DNA from: Arsenophonus sp052401645
GTDB lineage: Bacteria; Pseudomonadota; Gammaproteobacteria; Enterobacterales; Enterobacteriaceae
DNA length: 64,000 bases
Direction of reading: 5' to 3'
Assembly: GCA_052401645.1 (NCBI GenBank)
Contig: CP198939.1
Span: forward strand, 1,240,001-1,304,000
Shown here: positions 11,646 through 23,621 of the stretch, piece by piece
How the letters are laid out: each line of letters starts with the position of its first letter
Position numbering within the stretch: position 1 is the first letter of the stretch
Notes under the pieces: generated by a model
What the model saw: only the letters and a program-made list of their open reading frames with translations
The model's database searches: none
Told to the model about the DNA's origin: nothing
Made by a program: the position numbers and the translations under genes

Positions 11646-14600
11646 TTAAATAAATTGAAGACGAGCATTACGGAAAATACGCATCCACGGACTATATTCT
11701 CCCCATTCTGACGGATGCCATGAGTGGTTGATTGTACGAAATACTCGCTCAGGATGTGGCATCATAATAGTTATCCGTCCATCTAAGTTAGTTACTGCAG
11801 TAATTCCATTAACTGATCCATTTGGATTTGCTGGATACTGTTGAGTAACACGACCGTAATTATCAACAAAACGCAATACTACTAAATTATTTTTTTCCAA
11901 TAAATCAAGATCTCGAATACTTGGTACATGAACTTGCCCCTCTCCATGAGAAACTACTATTGGCAACTGAGATCCACTCATATCTTTTAAAAATAATGAA
12001 GGGCTATTCATTATTTTTACTAAACTAAATCTTGCTTCAAAGCATTCTGAACGATTGCGTATAAATTGAGGCCAATATTCAGTACCTGGAATTAATTGTT
12101 TTAAATTTGACATCATCTGGCATCCATTACATATGCCTAAAGATAAAGTATTAGAGCAAGCAAAAAAACTAGCAAATTCATCATGTAATCGTGAATTAAA
12201 TAAAATTGATTTTGCCCAACCTTCTCCGGCACCAAATACATCACCATATGAAAAACCTCCGCAGGCAACTAATACCTGAAAATCAGCTAATATTATTCTA
12301 CCGGTTAATAAATCACTCATGTGTACATCTATAGCATTAAATCCTGCTTGATGAAATGCAGCTGCCATTTCAATATGAGAATTAACTCCTTGCTCACGTA
12401 AAATAGCTACTTTTGGTGATGAATTATTAGTTATAATATACGACGCAACAATATTATCTTCAGGATCAAAGTTTAACTTTACATTTAATCCAGGATCATT
12501 AATGTCTTGTTTAGCTAAATGTTCTTGATCAGCACACTCTGAATTATCACGCAAACGTTGAATTTTCCAGGTAGTCTCAGCCCACCATAAACGCAATTGA
12601 CTACGTTTTTCCCGATAAATTTCCGTACCATTATTATTAATAATAATAGCATCTTCTTTAATTGCCATACCAATATATAGTACGCAATCAGTTAATCCAT
12701 GTTTATCTAAGCAAGCTTCTACCGTTTTTTTATCTTTTTTCTTAACTTGAATGACTGCACCTAATTCTTCATTAAATAATGCAGCAAAAATATCTGTATC
12801 ATAATTACTTATGTCAATATTTAAACCACAATGACCAGCAAATGCCATTTCTGCTAATGTAACAAACAGACCGCCATCTGAGCGATCATGATAAGCTAAT
12901 AATTTTTGTTCTTTTATAAGTGTTTGAATGGCATAAAAAAAACCACTTAATACTTTAACATTACGTATATCAGGTGTAAGATCACCTAATTGTCGATATA
13001 CTTGTGCTAAGGCTGAACCACCAAGAGCATTATTTTTTTGGCCAATATCAATTAATAATAACATATTATCCTGATTACATTTTAGCTCAGGCGTAACAGT
13101 CAAACGAACATCTTCAACGCGTGAAAAAGCTGTAATAATAATAGAAAGCGGGGAAGTCATCTCATAAATTTGTTCGCCTTTATTCCATGTAACCTTCATT
13201 GACATAGAATCTTTACCAACTGGTATGGTTAAACCTAATTCTGGACATAATTCTTCACCAATAGCTTTCACTGCTTGATATAAACCTACGTCTTCACCAG
13301 GATGTCCAGATGCAACCATCCAATTAGCTGAAAGCTTCACTCGTTTTAAGTCTTTAACATAAGCAGGAGCAATATTAGTTAATGCTTCTCCAACTGCCAT
13401 CCTACTAGATGCTGCATGATTTAATAACGCTATTGGTGATCGTTCGCCGAGTGACATAGCTTCACCATAATAACTTTCTAAACTAGCTGTTGTGATGGCA
13501 CAATCAGAAACTGGGATTTGCCAAGGACTAACCATCTGATCTCTTGCTACCATTCCAGTAATACTACGATCAGCAATGGTAATAAGAAAAGTTTTTTCTG
13601 CTACTACCGGTAAATGCAATATTCGTTTGATTGCTTCTTTTAAAGTTATCATCTCTCGATTAATTGGTTTTCCAACAGCAAATTTAGAAGTAACATTACG
13701 TATCATTTTTGGTACTTTACTAAATAAAATATCAATTGGCATACAAATAGGCTGATTATTAAAATAACTATCATTAAGAATGATATCCTTATTTTCTGTA
13801 GTTTCACCAATAATGGAATATGGAGCACGCTCTCGATGACAAATTGATTTAAATAACGAAAGATGTTTAGATAAAATAGCTAACACATAACGTTCTTGAG
13901 ATTCATTACACCAAATTTCACGAGGATTCATACTTAATTTATCACTTAATATTTGACGTAATTCAAGTAAAGCGCCTCGACCAACAGTATTAACTAATTC
14001 CGGTATGGCATTAGAGAGTCCACCAGCACCAACATCATGAATAAATAGAATCGGGTTATCATTACCTAACTGCCAACATTGATCAATAACTTCTTGACAA
14101 CGACGTTCCATTTCAGGATTATCGCGTTGCACAGAAGAAAAATCAAGATCAATATCAGAGTTACATGAAATAGTCGATGAAGCTATCCCTCCTCCTAATC
14201 CAATATTCATAGATGGTCCACCTAATATAATTAGTTTAGCGCCAATTGGAATATTCTTCTTTTTAATATGTTCTGTTCGGATATTACCAATACCTCCACT
14301 TAACATAATTGGTTTATAATATCCACGTAATTCAACTCCATTATGACTACACACTTGTTCTTCATAAGTACGAAAATAGCCTAATAAAGTTGCTCGTCCA
14401 AATTCATTATTAAATGTAGCTCCACCCAATGGCCCATCAAGTATTATATCTAGTGCACTAGCAATATTATTAAGTTTAGCAAATTTTTTCTCCCATGGTT
14501 GTTTAAATCCTGGAATACATAAATTAGAGACTGCAAATCCAATTAATGCTGCTTTAGGTTTTGCACCGCGTCCTGTTGCACTTTCATCTCGTATTTCTCC

Positions 14601-15539
14601 TCCTGAACCAGTCGCGGCACCAGGGTATGGTGAAATAGCTGTTGGATGGTTATGAGTTTCTACTTTCATTAAAATATGAGTATTTTCATAATGATAATTA
14701 TACTTACAAGTTTTTGGATCAGAAAAAAAACGACCTATATTAGATCCTTCCATCACAGCAGCGTTATCTTTGTACGCAGATAGAATATAGTCTGGTGTTT
14801 TATTATAAGTATTTTGTATCATTTCAAACAAAGAATTAGGTTGTAATTTATTATCAATGATCCAATTGGCATTAAATATTTTATGTCGACAATGTTCTGA
14901 ATTAGCTTGCGCAAACATATAAAGCTCAACATCAGTTGGATTTCGTTCTAATGTTTGGAAAGTGTGCATCAAATAATCTATTTCATCTATAGTGAATGCT
15001 AACCCTAATTTAACATTCATCAATTCAAGTTCACTGCGACCATTTTTTAATATTTCTATTGTTATCATAGGTGATGGTTTTTTATGCACAAACAGTAACT
15101 TTACCTGTTCAAAAGAATACCAAACATCTTCAATCATGCGATCATAAAAAATAGTAGATAAATTACTAATTTGTGACGCATACAATGATGTAGGATAAAT
15201 AATATAATAAGCAATTCCTCGCTCAATCCTGATTATATTATATAATCCACAATTATGAATAATATCCATTGCCTTTGAAGACCAAGATGAAATAGTACCT
15301 AGTTTTGGAGTAACTAAAAGCAGTTGACCAACATGATTCTCTTCAGTTGCTGATTGATTGTAATGAAGTAATTGATTTAATTTTTGTTGATCATCATAAT
15401 TTAATGGTTTATCTAATTCAGTAAAATATACATATTCAGAATAAATATTAATAACCGGAATTTTTTTTTGTTTGCATAGCGAAAGAAGCTTAGTAATACG
15501 AAATGTTGATAAAGCAGGTAAACCACGCAAAATTTCCAT
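11646..15539 (-). CDS. purL: Phosphoribosylformylglycinamidine synthase
   Basis: Fourth step of de novo purine synthesis: FGAR plus glutamine and ATP gives FGAM. At 1297 aa it is the large single-chain enterobacterial form (E. coli has 1295). Order: PurS-like N-terminal domain (about 1-150), linker, duplicated FGAM synthase core carrying KVETHNHPTAISPYPGAATG and the ...GGKDSM-like segment PVGKDSMSMK, then the C-terminal glutaminase from about 1040. The glutaminase nucleophile is C1137 in LGICNGCQM; H1262 and E1264 lie in PHPERVFR. All three match the E. coli residues after a two-residue shift. The 3.9-kb frame is open throughout in a genome where non-coding DNA decays fast, so it is clearly under selection. 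No PurR operator was recognised upstream. Confidence 0.98.
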   Translation of the reverse strand: MEILRGLPALSTFRITKLLSLCKQKKIPVINIYSEYVYFTELDKPLNYDDQQKLNQLLHYNQSATEENHVGQLLLVTPKLGTISSWSSKAMDIIHNCGLYNIIRIERGIAYYIIYPTSLYASQISNLSTIFYDRMIEDVWYSFEQVKLLFVHKKPSPMITIEILKNGRSELELMNVKLGLAFTIDEIDYLMHTFQTLERNPTDVELYMFAQANSEHCRHKIFNANWIIDNKLQPNSLFEMIQNTYNKTPDYILSAYKDNAAVMEGSNIGRFFSDPKTCKYNYHYENTHILMKVETHNHPTAISPYPGAATGSGGEIRDESATGRGAKPKAALIGFAVSNLCIPGFKQPWEKKFAKLNNIASALDIILDGPLGGATFNNEFGRATLLGYFRTYEEQVCSHNGVELRGYYKPIMLSGGIGNIRTEHIKKKNIPIGAKLIILGGPSMNIGLGGGIASSTISCNSDIDLDFSSVQRDNPEMERRCQEVIDQCWQLGNDNPILFIHDVGAGGLSNAIPELVNTVGRGALLELRQILSDKLSMNPREIWCNESQERYVLAILSKHLSLFKSICHRERAPYSIIGETTENKDIILNDSYFNNQPICMPIDILFSKVPKMIRNVTSKFAVGKPINREMITLKEAIKRILHLPVVAEKTFLITIADRSITGMVARDQMVSPWQIPVSDCAITTASLESYYGEAMSLGERSPIALLNHAASSRMAVGEALTNIAPAYVKDLKRVKLSANWMVASGHPGEDVGLYQAVKAIGEELCPELGLTIPVGKDSMSMKVTWNKGEQIYEMTSPLSIIITAFSRVEDVRLTVTPELKCNQDNMLLLIDIGQKNNALGGSALAQVYRQLGDLTPDIRNVKVLSGFFYAIQTLIKEQKLLAYHDRSDGGLFVTLAEMAFAGHCGLNIDISNYDTDIFAALFNEELGAVIQVKKKDKKTVEACLDKHGLTDCVLYIGMAIKEDAIIINNNGTEIYREKRSQLRLWWAETTWKIQRLRDNSECADQEHLAKQDINDPGLNVKLNFDPEDNIVASYIITNNSSPKVAILREQGVNSHIEMAAAFHQAGFNAIDVHMSDLLTGRIILADFQVLVACGGFSYGDVFGAGEGWAKSILFNSRLHDEFASFFACSNTLSLGICNGCQMMSNLKQLIPGTEYWPQFIRNRSECFEARFSLVKIMNSPSLFLKDMSGSQLPIVVSHGEGQVHVPSIRDLDLLEKNNLVVLRFVDNYGRVTQQYPANPNGSVNGITAVTNLDGRITIMMPHPERVFRTINHSWHPSEWGEYSPWMRIFRNARLQFI

Positions 15540-16551
15540 AGGAATAGATTCTCTTAATTCATAATATTAGTTTAAAAATATGTACAAAAAAAAGGAAAAT
15601 AAGAAAATAGAAAAATTATTATATAAAATCATTAATTATTATGAAACTTATTTGTATATAAAATTATATTCTTTTTTAAAAAATATGAATATATATTAAA
15701 ATGAATCTAGTTAAAAAATTATTTTTATTAACTAGAATAATGTTTTTTAAAACAAGATATTATTTTTATCTAAATTAAAAAAATATGTTTATTTATTATA
15801 ATATAATTGTTTGATAATATCATTATTAGTTAAATAATTATCCATTATTATTTATATAACTTTTTTGTCTAATTTCAATTGATATTAAATAGAAAAGATA
15901 GCAAAAGAATAGCCGATTAAGAAATTATTTATAAACCTGAAAATCATCTATGAATGTATTATTAATTCATCACTTATTTTTTTAATAATAAAAATATAAG
16001 CTAATTTTAATTATAAATTAACTAAATATTTTTAATTATTTTAATATGAATCTACTTATTAATTTATATCAAATATTAATAAATCTCATTATATAACGAA
16101 TGTTAAATAACAACTATGTTGGTACATTATTTTGAATAATAAAGATATAGAAATATATAGTTATTCTGCCTATCATGTTTTAACAATTATTAATTCTATT
16201 TTACAAAAAGATTAACAATCTACCTTTTTAAGTAATATAATAAATTTATTATTAAAGCTAATTTAATTTAGAATAAAATAATACAATAGATTAAACAATT
16301 AAATTATACTTTGGTTTGAAGAAAATAGTTATTTTTTTTAAAAAATTTTTTTTATTTAATGTAGAAATATATTCATTGGAAATATTTATATACCTTTTTA
16401 ATCTTATTTATTATCATGATTTTAATTAACAATTTAATACTAAAAGAAAATTATACTTAATTTTAAGTACAGAAATAATATACTTTCTTAAAGATGGTAA
16501 TGAAGAAGAAAATTTAAATAAGTTTATATAAAATATTTTGCTAAAATAATA

Positions 16552-16578
16552 AATTTTATTATTATCAATAATAAAATT
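16552..16578. repeat. Inverted repeat, 12-bp arms, 3-nt loop
   Basis: 16552-16563 pairs exactly with 16567-16578 around ATC. All A-T pairs, so individually weak; listed as part of the set. Confidence 0.6.
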
Positions 16579-18363
16579 CTTATAATCGATAAATAATTGC
16601 TTAATAGATTGTTAAAGAAGATATAGATTATTTTATGCTTTATAAATAATTTTTAATAAAATAATAACAAGGATTCATTTACTATATTTAAAGACAATAT
16701 TATATGATTTATAATACTAACAGCATATATTGTATAAATTACAGAAATATTAGATAGTTAAATCTAAATAAAAGTATTATATTAAAGTAAATATAAGTTA
16801 TTTACAAAATTTAATTTTAAACATACCAATTACTATTTTATTATAAATAATAATTTAATTGTATTATAATTTATAATATAAAGCTATAAAATATATACAT
16901 TACTATTTAGTATTTTTGGAAAATTTATATAATTATTTTATAGAATATTTATATAGTAACTGAATGAAATTCAATGGCATAAATATCAAAATATTTTTAA
17001 ATGTAATAAAATTACATAAATTTATAACTAAAATAAAATATTTTATATAATATCATTTGATAATCTTAATAAAGTATTTTGATTTTTTAAATTAATATTT
17101 AATGTTATATAAATTATTTTTATTTTAAAGTGATCTTATGCTATGCTAATCTATATCAATATTACAAGAAGTTTGTTTAAAATGTTTTATTTATTTTAAA
17201 AATATTATTTAGCAATATTTATTTCGATAGAAAGTATTCTATTTTTATCATTAATTTTTCATATAATTATCGTTATCTGTGCAGTTTTTTATTCTGTCTC
17301 TAAATTTATTTATTTTTTTCAAATCAGAAAATATTTATGTTTTACAAGATGAAGTAAATATTTCTTATTTATAATAATAAAAAGATAGTTTTTTTATTTT
17401 TTTAAAAAAAATGATAATTTTATTTATGTACTATATATTTTATCAAGCGTTATTATTATTCAGTTTTTCTTGCTTATTTTTTTATATTTCATTTTATATT
17501 AAATTTCAACATTAATATAAATAAAATTTATATTTATTCAATTTATAATTATAGCATTTAATGATTAAATCGTCTTTATAATCAATAAAATACTAATATT
17601 TTTTTACAATTAAAATTTTCTATTTATCTTTAATATACTTAATAAAATATTAACTTATATTTTTTTTAACATATTAATTCACTATTCTATAGAAGAATAG
17701 TAAATATTATTATTAGTTATATTGATTTAGAAATAGGTGAAATTACTAATCTATCATGATGATATTATCTAATAAATTATTTTATTAATTTCATACTAAT
17801 AAATCTCTATAAATATCTTATTTTTAGCTATTATTTATATTTCTATAAATAGAAAATTAAAGTATTATAAACTATGAATAATCAAAGCATTAATGTTTCT
17901 GTTTAATTCTATTTTATTATCTGAAAGTTCTATTATTAACATATTTAATTTTTAAAATAAATTTTTTATGATTTATAAAATAAAAATATAGATAATATAT
18001 ATATTTTATATTTAGTAGTTTAAAGATCTTTTAATGCCTGATGTAAAATAATTTAATCATATACTCGTTACTTAATTTTTATGAAATAAATAATGGATAA
18101 TTTAATTGTACATTAAATTAAGATTAGATAAGTTATATACATATTAAAAGATCGATACAACTAAGTTATAAAATGCACTTGTAATTATAGACATTAAATC
18201 TAAATATTTTTTAAAAAAGATATTTATAAAAACAAATATGTATATCATATAATATATAAGTTATTCTTAATAAATTAAAAATATTTTTAAATTATATTAT
18301 AGTTATTTCAATTGATATAAATTTATCATTATATAAAACGTTAACTATAATTATTAAATGTTA

Positions 18364-18392
18364 GTTAATTTATTTATACAAAATAAATTAAC
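18364..18392. repeat. Inverted repeat, 12-bp arms, 5-nt loop
   Basis: GTTAATTTATTT at 18364-18375 pairs exactly with 18381-18392 around ATACA. It sits about 160 nt beyond the tadA stop, so it could be a decayed terminator, although no T-run follows on the minus strand. Confidence 0.55.
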
Positions 18393-18549
18393 ATATTAAA
18401 ATATATAATCTATTATAATAGATACTTTTTATTTTTTAAAATTAGCAGTAAAAAATATAGTAAATAATCTAACGATATATCAGTAAGAATTATATAATAC
18501 TTTTTATTTAGACTTAAAGTAATTTTGTTACACAAGATGTAAAATAGAT

Positions 18550-19053
18550 TCATTTTATCAATATAGTATCATATTTTTTATTTATTTTTTTTTGCGTACG
18601 AAGTTGTTTAAAAAAACAACTTAACATCATTGAACATTCATCGGCTAAAACTCCTCCTAATACGAGAATACGATGATTTATATTATGATGATTAAATATA
18701 TCGATAGATGAACCAGCAGCTCCTGTTTTTTTATCATAAGCACCATAAACTAAACGATTAATTCTTGCATGAATCATGGCTCCAGCGCACATAATACAAG
18801 GTTCTAATGTTACATAAAGAGTTGTATTAAGTAATCTATAATTTTTAAAAAATTGTCCACCTGCTCGTAAAGCTAAAATCTCAGCATGAGCGCATGGATC
18901 ATTATCTAAAATAAGATGATTGTAACCTTTAGCAATCAATTTATCTTTATATACCAACACCGCACTAATAGGAATTTCATCTTTTTCTTTTGATTTTTTT
19001 GCTAAAAAAATCGCTTTTCTAATCCAATAAATATCTTTTTCAATTTGTTCCAT
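18550..19053 (-). CDS. tadA: tRNA-specific adenosine deaminase
   Basis: Deaminates A34 of tRNA-Arg(ACG) to inosine, an essential wobble modification. At 167 aa it equals the E. coli protein. Zinc and proton-shuttle residues of the cytidine deaminase fold are present: H56 and E58 in CAHAEILAL, and C86 and C89 in EPCIMCAGAMIHARI. The following GAYDKKTGAAGS segment and the ADECSMMLSCFF helix also match the family. Upstream of the ATG the sequence is T-rich and shows no strong Shine-Dalgarno, common for this genome. The gene is isolated in AT-rich desert. Confidence 0.96.
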   Translation of the reverse strand: MEQIEKDIYWIRKAIFLAKKSKEKDEIPISAVLVYKDKLIAKGYNHLILDNDPCAHAEILALRAGGQFFKNYRLLNTTLYVTLEPCIMCAGAMIHARINRLVYGAYDKKTGAAGSSIDIFNHHNINHRILVLGGVLADECSMMLSCFFKQLRTQKKINKKYDTILIK

Positions 19054-21410
19054 AAATAAAAACTAAAAAAAAATTAATTTATACGATGAAATAGTGATAA
19101 TATAATATTATTTAAATATATTTAATGAGACTTAAAATCTAATAAATTATTCTAATAAACAATCTATTATGTAAATAATATATATTATTAGTTAATATTT
19201 AACTTGTTTTTATTATATAAACTTTTAAATTTAAATAATAATCAATTAGATGTTAATATTAAATTTAATAATAAAATTGATAAATAAAAAGATAAAATGA
19301 TATTTTTATTTTAAATAAATAGTATTAATTACATTATTTTATAATAATTTTATTTTAATATTTATTAAATATAAATATAACTAATTTAATAAAAATGTTG
19401 AAATTTATTACAAATAATACCACTATTCTCTTTTTTTTACAAAAATAATTATTAATTTTATAATTTGATTACTTATATGTCAATTTTTAACTTTATAACA
19501 TAATCAAATTTTGATTTTTATCTTTTTTATTTTTTGCTTCATACATACACAATAATAATATTTATTAAAATATAAATAAAATTTAATATTTTAAATACAT
19601 CATAAATTTTTATCAAATAAAAGTAAGATAGGAAAATTTTCTAATTTAATTACATGAAAATTATTCTTAATTAAATAAAATTTTTGCAGTATTTGAATCT
19701 CATATCTTATGAGAGTTGATAAAATAGTAAATGGAGAATTATTATAGATATTTATAGATTTCAATATAAAATATATTATTTGGTATATACTATTAATTAA
19801 GATCTTATCGAATTTATTATATTTTACTTTATATAAATAATACTATTATTTATATAATTATTTTTAACATAAAAAATTAAATTAACTTAAAAAATTTATT
19901 TTGTTATAAACTCTAAACTCTACTATTTATTAAAACTCAAATTATAACATGTTAATATCAATAAAAATATTAATTACTGAAATGATAGTGAAATCTCATC
20001 TTTTTTATAAAAAAATAAATTATTTTAATAATATAATTAACAATACTAATAAATTTTTATATAATGCTTAACTAAGCAATTAAACTTATATTAACTATTT
20101 TTTATTAAATTAATTAAAAATCAACTTTTATATTTTTATTAAAAAGAATTATTTATATGAGATTTTTTTTACTAAAATATAAATAAAAGTTATATTTTTA
20201 ATATATATAACCTTAACCCACGTAAATTAAAGAAAAAAATCTGCTGATTTTATTAGCATCTTATTAAAATATTTGTTTCTGATAATTAGGATTAACTTAA
20301 CATGCTAAAAAAGAAATTTAAAAATAAACAAAAAATGCCTTAAGATAATTTTATTGCTAAAATTATTTTCCATATAATAAATATATTAAAATAAATATTT
20401 ATATGTTTATGAATTAAATAAAAGGTTAATTATTTATCAATACACATTATCATTAAAAAATTCTTAATCATTAATAAAATAATATGGTCTTTAATATTAC
20501 TAAAATTATTGTAAAAGTATCACTAAAAACAATATAGAAAAATAAAAGACTGTTTTTATAAATGATAGGATTTATTTTTCAAAAAAATAATAAATATAGA
20601 AATGTTTTATAAAACAATATATATTCGTATTAAAAACTTATATTTATATATTAATTAGAATGATAAATCATATCATATGTAAATGAATGACAAAAAGAAC
20701 AATTATGATTTTTTATAAAAAATCATAATTAAATATTGAAATTCCTAATTAATATAATAAAATTAGTTTTGTTTCACAAATTAATATATGATAAAATATA
20801 ACTGTATATTAATTTTAAAATAATCAATATCTTATTTAAGATAAATTTTTATATATTTTTAATATTAATTCAATAAAAATATAGCATAATTCATGAATTA
20901 TAGATAATTATAAAAATACTATTTTTAGTATATAAAATAAATAAAAAAATTTCATTCTATATATAAATTATAAAATAATAATATAAATTAAACTTAAACT
21001 ACTAACAAAATATTAATAAATGTTTAGCAATAATTAATAAATATAAATGACAATATACTTTAGTTATAATCTTTATCTCTTAAATAAAGTTATTAATTAA
21101 TTTTATAATGTAATATAAAACTCTAGATATAATGATTGATAATTTTAGAATTATAAATTATTATTAATTATTATTAATTATAATTTAAGAATAAATATTT
21201 TACTTTTCAAAGTTAATTTTATATTTAAAATTTATTTATAAATACTTAAGTGTTTATAATACGATTATATTATAGTCAAAATATTAGTATTATTATACTG
21301 ATAAATCATTTTTAAATATAAAAAATAAACTATATTTATTTTTTAATTTAAAAATGATTAATAAATATTTTTTACTTAATGGTTTATAAGATATTAAGAT
21401 AAAATTCAAA
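19054..21410. other. 2.4-kb desert between tadA and yfhL
   Basis: E. coli has yfhB (pgpC) and yfhH here; neither is recognisable. No useful open frame. A perfect 30-bp palindrome lies at 20701-20730. The stretch 20210-20350 is a little less AT-rich than its surroundings and may be a gene relic, but it does not translate into anything I can name. Confidence 0.6.
20701..20730. repeat. Perfect 30-bp palindrome, no loop
   Basis: 20701-20715 is the exact reverse complement of 20716-20730. One G-C pair (20707/20724) and a T6/A6 core. Non-coding. Confidence 0.88.
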
Positions 21411-21668
21411 ATGTCATTATTAATTATTCATTCTTGTATCAACTGTGATATGTGTGAACCAGAATGTCCAAATGAAGCAATTTCAATTGGAACAGAGTTT
21501 TATAAAATTAATAAAAATCTTTGTACTGAATGTATTGGTCATTATGATAAACCAACATGTCAATCCGTTTGTCCAATAAAAAATACAATTATTAAGGATC
21601 CTGATAATTTGGAAACAAAAGAACAATTATGGAATAAGTTTCTTTTAATGTATAATGTTGATAAATAG
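21411..21668 (+). CDS. yfhL: YfhL-type 2[4Fe-4S] ferredoxin
   Basis: Small cytosolic electron-transfer protein of 85 aa. The first cluster motif is C9-x2-C12-x2-C15-x3-C19 (CINCDMCEPEC); the second is C-TE-C-x8-C-x3-C (LCTECIGHYDKPTCQSVCP), the longer spacing being typical of the YfhL/Fdx4-like group. It is on the plus strand between tadA and acpS, as in E. coli. Its TAG stop (21666-21668) directly abuts the complement of the acpS stop (21669-21671), leaving no intergenic base. Its retention suggests a needed electron donor; the partner is not known from the sequence. Confidence 0.95.
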   Translation: MSLLIIHSCINCDMCEPECPNEAISIGTEFYKINKNLCTECIGHYDKPTCQSVCPIKNTIIKDPDNLETKEQLWNKFLLMYNVDK

Positions 21669-22049
21669 TTAACTTTCCATAATCACCGCAGCAAAAGCAT
21701 ACTTTTGTTCATCAGATAATGATATATGAATATATTTTACACCTAATAAATCAGAAAATATTTTTGCCTGTCCCAATAAATTAAGTTTTGGTTTACCAAG
21801 TTCATCATTAAAAACTTCAAACTGATTAAGCGCTAAACCATTTCTGATCCCAGTTCCCAAAGCTTTTGACGCTGCTTCTTTAACAGCAAATCTCTTAGCT
21901 AAAAAATATACTGGCATAGAATGATTCTTATACTGTTGCCATTCTTGAATAGATAATACACGCTTTGCTAAATGTTCTTCTAAACGTTCGATAATATGTT
22001 TAATTCTTGAAATTTCAACAAGATCGATACCAAAACCAATAATAGTCAT
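21669..22049 (-). CDS. acpS: Holo-[acyl-carrier-protein] synthase
   Basis: Transfers 4'-phosphopantetheine from CoA to acyl carrier protein, activating fatty-acid synthesis. With the ATG at 22049 the product is 126 aa, the E. coli length. That ATG overlaps the pdxJ stop as TAATG, the usual sign of translational coupling; a TTG two codons upstream is a less likely start. Magnesium-binding residues are visible as D9 in GFGIDLVEISRI and E58 in FAVKEAASKALGTG, and the FNDELGKP block is intact. It is cotranscribed with pdxJ and converges on yfhL with no gap. Confidence 0.96.
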   Translation of the reverse strand: MTIIGFGIDLVEISRIKHIIERLEEHLAKRVLSIQEWQQYKNHSMPVYFLAKRFAVKEAASKALGTGIRNGLALNQFEVFNDELGKPKLNLLGQAKIFSDLLGVKYIHISLSDEQKYAFAAVIMES

Positions 22050-22780
22050 TAACAACGCACATCATGAAAAATTTTTTTCATATCACTTACTGCGTTCGCC
22101 ATTCCAGTAAAAAGTGCCCGTCCAATAATAGAATGACCAATATTAAGTTCATATATATCTGTCAATTTTGCAATACGCTTAACATTATGGTAAGTTAATC
22201 CGTGACCTGCATTTACTTTTATTTTTTTTGCAGTTGCATAACTTACAGCTTTTTTAATACGTTCAAACTCTTTTGTTTGTTCTAACTCGACCTTAGCGTT
22301 AGCATAAGCACCAGTATGAATCTCAATAAATGGTGCACCAATTTCAGCTATTGCATCAATTTGCTTATCTTCTGGATCAACGAACAAAGAAACTATAATA
22401 CCTGCTTTAGTTAATCGTTTTACAGCTATCGAGATTATCTGTTGCTGACCAACAACATCAAGACCACCTTCAGTCGTAATTTCTTCACGTCGCTCAGGTA
22501 CTAAACAACAAAATTGTGGTTTTACTTTACAGGCAAATTCAATCATTTCATTCGTTATAGCCATCTCCAAATTCATACGAGTTTGTAGTGTTTCCTTCAG
22601 TAACTTAACATCGCGATTAGTAATATGACGACGATCTTCACGTAAATGAACAGTAATTCCATCTGCACCAGCCTGTTCTGCAATAAATACAGCTTGTATG
22701 GGATCAGGATATTGTGTTCCTCGTACATTACGTAATGTTGCAATGTGATCAATATTAACACCTAATAATAACTCTGCCAT
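22049..22780 (-). CDS. pdxJ: Pyridoxine 5'-phosphate synthase
   Basis: Condenses 3-amino-2-oxopropyl phosphate with deoxyxylulose 5-phosphate in the last ring-forming step of vitamin B6 synthesis. At 243 aa it matches the E. coli length. It starts AELLLGVNIDHIATLRN, and has H45 in GITVHLRED, E72 in NLEMA and H193 in NAGHGLTYHNV, the positions of the known active-site residues of this TIM-barrel enzyme. A clear AGGAGT ribosome site precedes the ATG. First gene of a pdxJ-acpS pair with a one-base stop/start overlap. PLP made through this route would serve GlyA among others. Confidence 0.97.
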   Translation of the reverse strand: MAELLLGVNIDHIATLRNVRGTQYPDPIQAVFIAEQAGADGITVHLREDRRHITNRDVKLLKETLQTRMNLEMAITNEMIEFACKVKPQFCCLVPERREEITTEGGLDVVGQQQIISIAVKRLTKAGIIVSLFVDPEDKQIDAIAEIGAPFIEIHTGAYANAKVELEQTKEFERIKKAVSYATAKKIKVNAGHGLTYHNVKRIAKLTDIYELNIGHSIIGRALFTGMANAVSDMKKIFHDVRC

Positions 22781-23621
22781 ATATAACTCCTGTTATATAA
22801 TTCATAATTTTAATTTATTTTATTACTTTAATTATATAATAATTATGAAGTAGTTAATAAGCTATATACAATCCATTTAAAAAATATTTTTACTAAAAAC
22901 TTTTGATATTATCAATATATTTCATTAATCAAACTCAAATTTAATAGATGTAAAAGATTTAGTTTTCCATACGTATTAATATATTAGAAAATTTATAATA
23001 AATAAATCATTTAATGTATTTCTAATAAAACTCTAAAGTTATTATCAACAAGATTATTATAATAAAATTATCTCATTTTTGATAGTGTTAAGTCTATTTT
23101 ATTTATTATTTAATCATTTCTTATAAACAGTATGTAAATCAATAAAAAATCTAAAATTAAACAAAAAATAATTTAAATCAGAATAAATAAATATTTACAA
23201 ATTATATTTTACTATTAGCAAATAGATTTTCATATAACCAAATACATAATTTTCTTTTAAGAAATAAAGTTTGATATTTTTAACTAAAAATTGAATAAAT
23301 AAATTTATTGATAAGAAAATCATTGTAAAGTATTTCAGAAATAAAAAAATAATATTGAAAATGTATGTCACTTAAAGTAACATTTTCACTTTCTTCTATA
23401 TAATTCCAAAAACTGAATTATTCAATAATAATTTAAAATTATAAATAAATCTATAAATTAAATCAACAATTATAAAAACTTTGTCAAATATGTTAATACA
23501 AGTTTTATTTTACTAAATATGTTTTAAAAAATTATTTTACTATAAATGAAAAATAGAATACAAATGTATGTATGTTACTAATAATATGTATATAGAAAAT
23601 AATATTTAAAAAAATTATTCG
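22781..23621. other. Gap between era and pdxJ where recO has been lost
   Basis: In E. coli recO lies between era and pdxJ. Here 841 bp carry stops in all frames, and no RecO motif is readable, although the gap is large enough to be the rotted gene. Nothing else recognised. Confidence 0.55.

Larger units (their letters stand above)
15540..18549. other. 3-kb desert between purL and tadA
   Basis: In E. coli mltF lies between purL and tadA; no lytic transglycosylase frame or motif is readable here. Stops in all frames. A hairpin with 9-bp arms (TCTAGTTAA/TTAACTAGA) lies near 15706-15736 upstream of purL, and 12-bp perfect inverted repeats lie at 16552-16578 and 18364-18392. A slightly GC-richer patch near 17270-17345 gives no assignable peptide. 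Confidence 0.6.
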
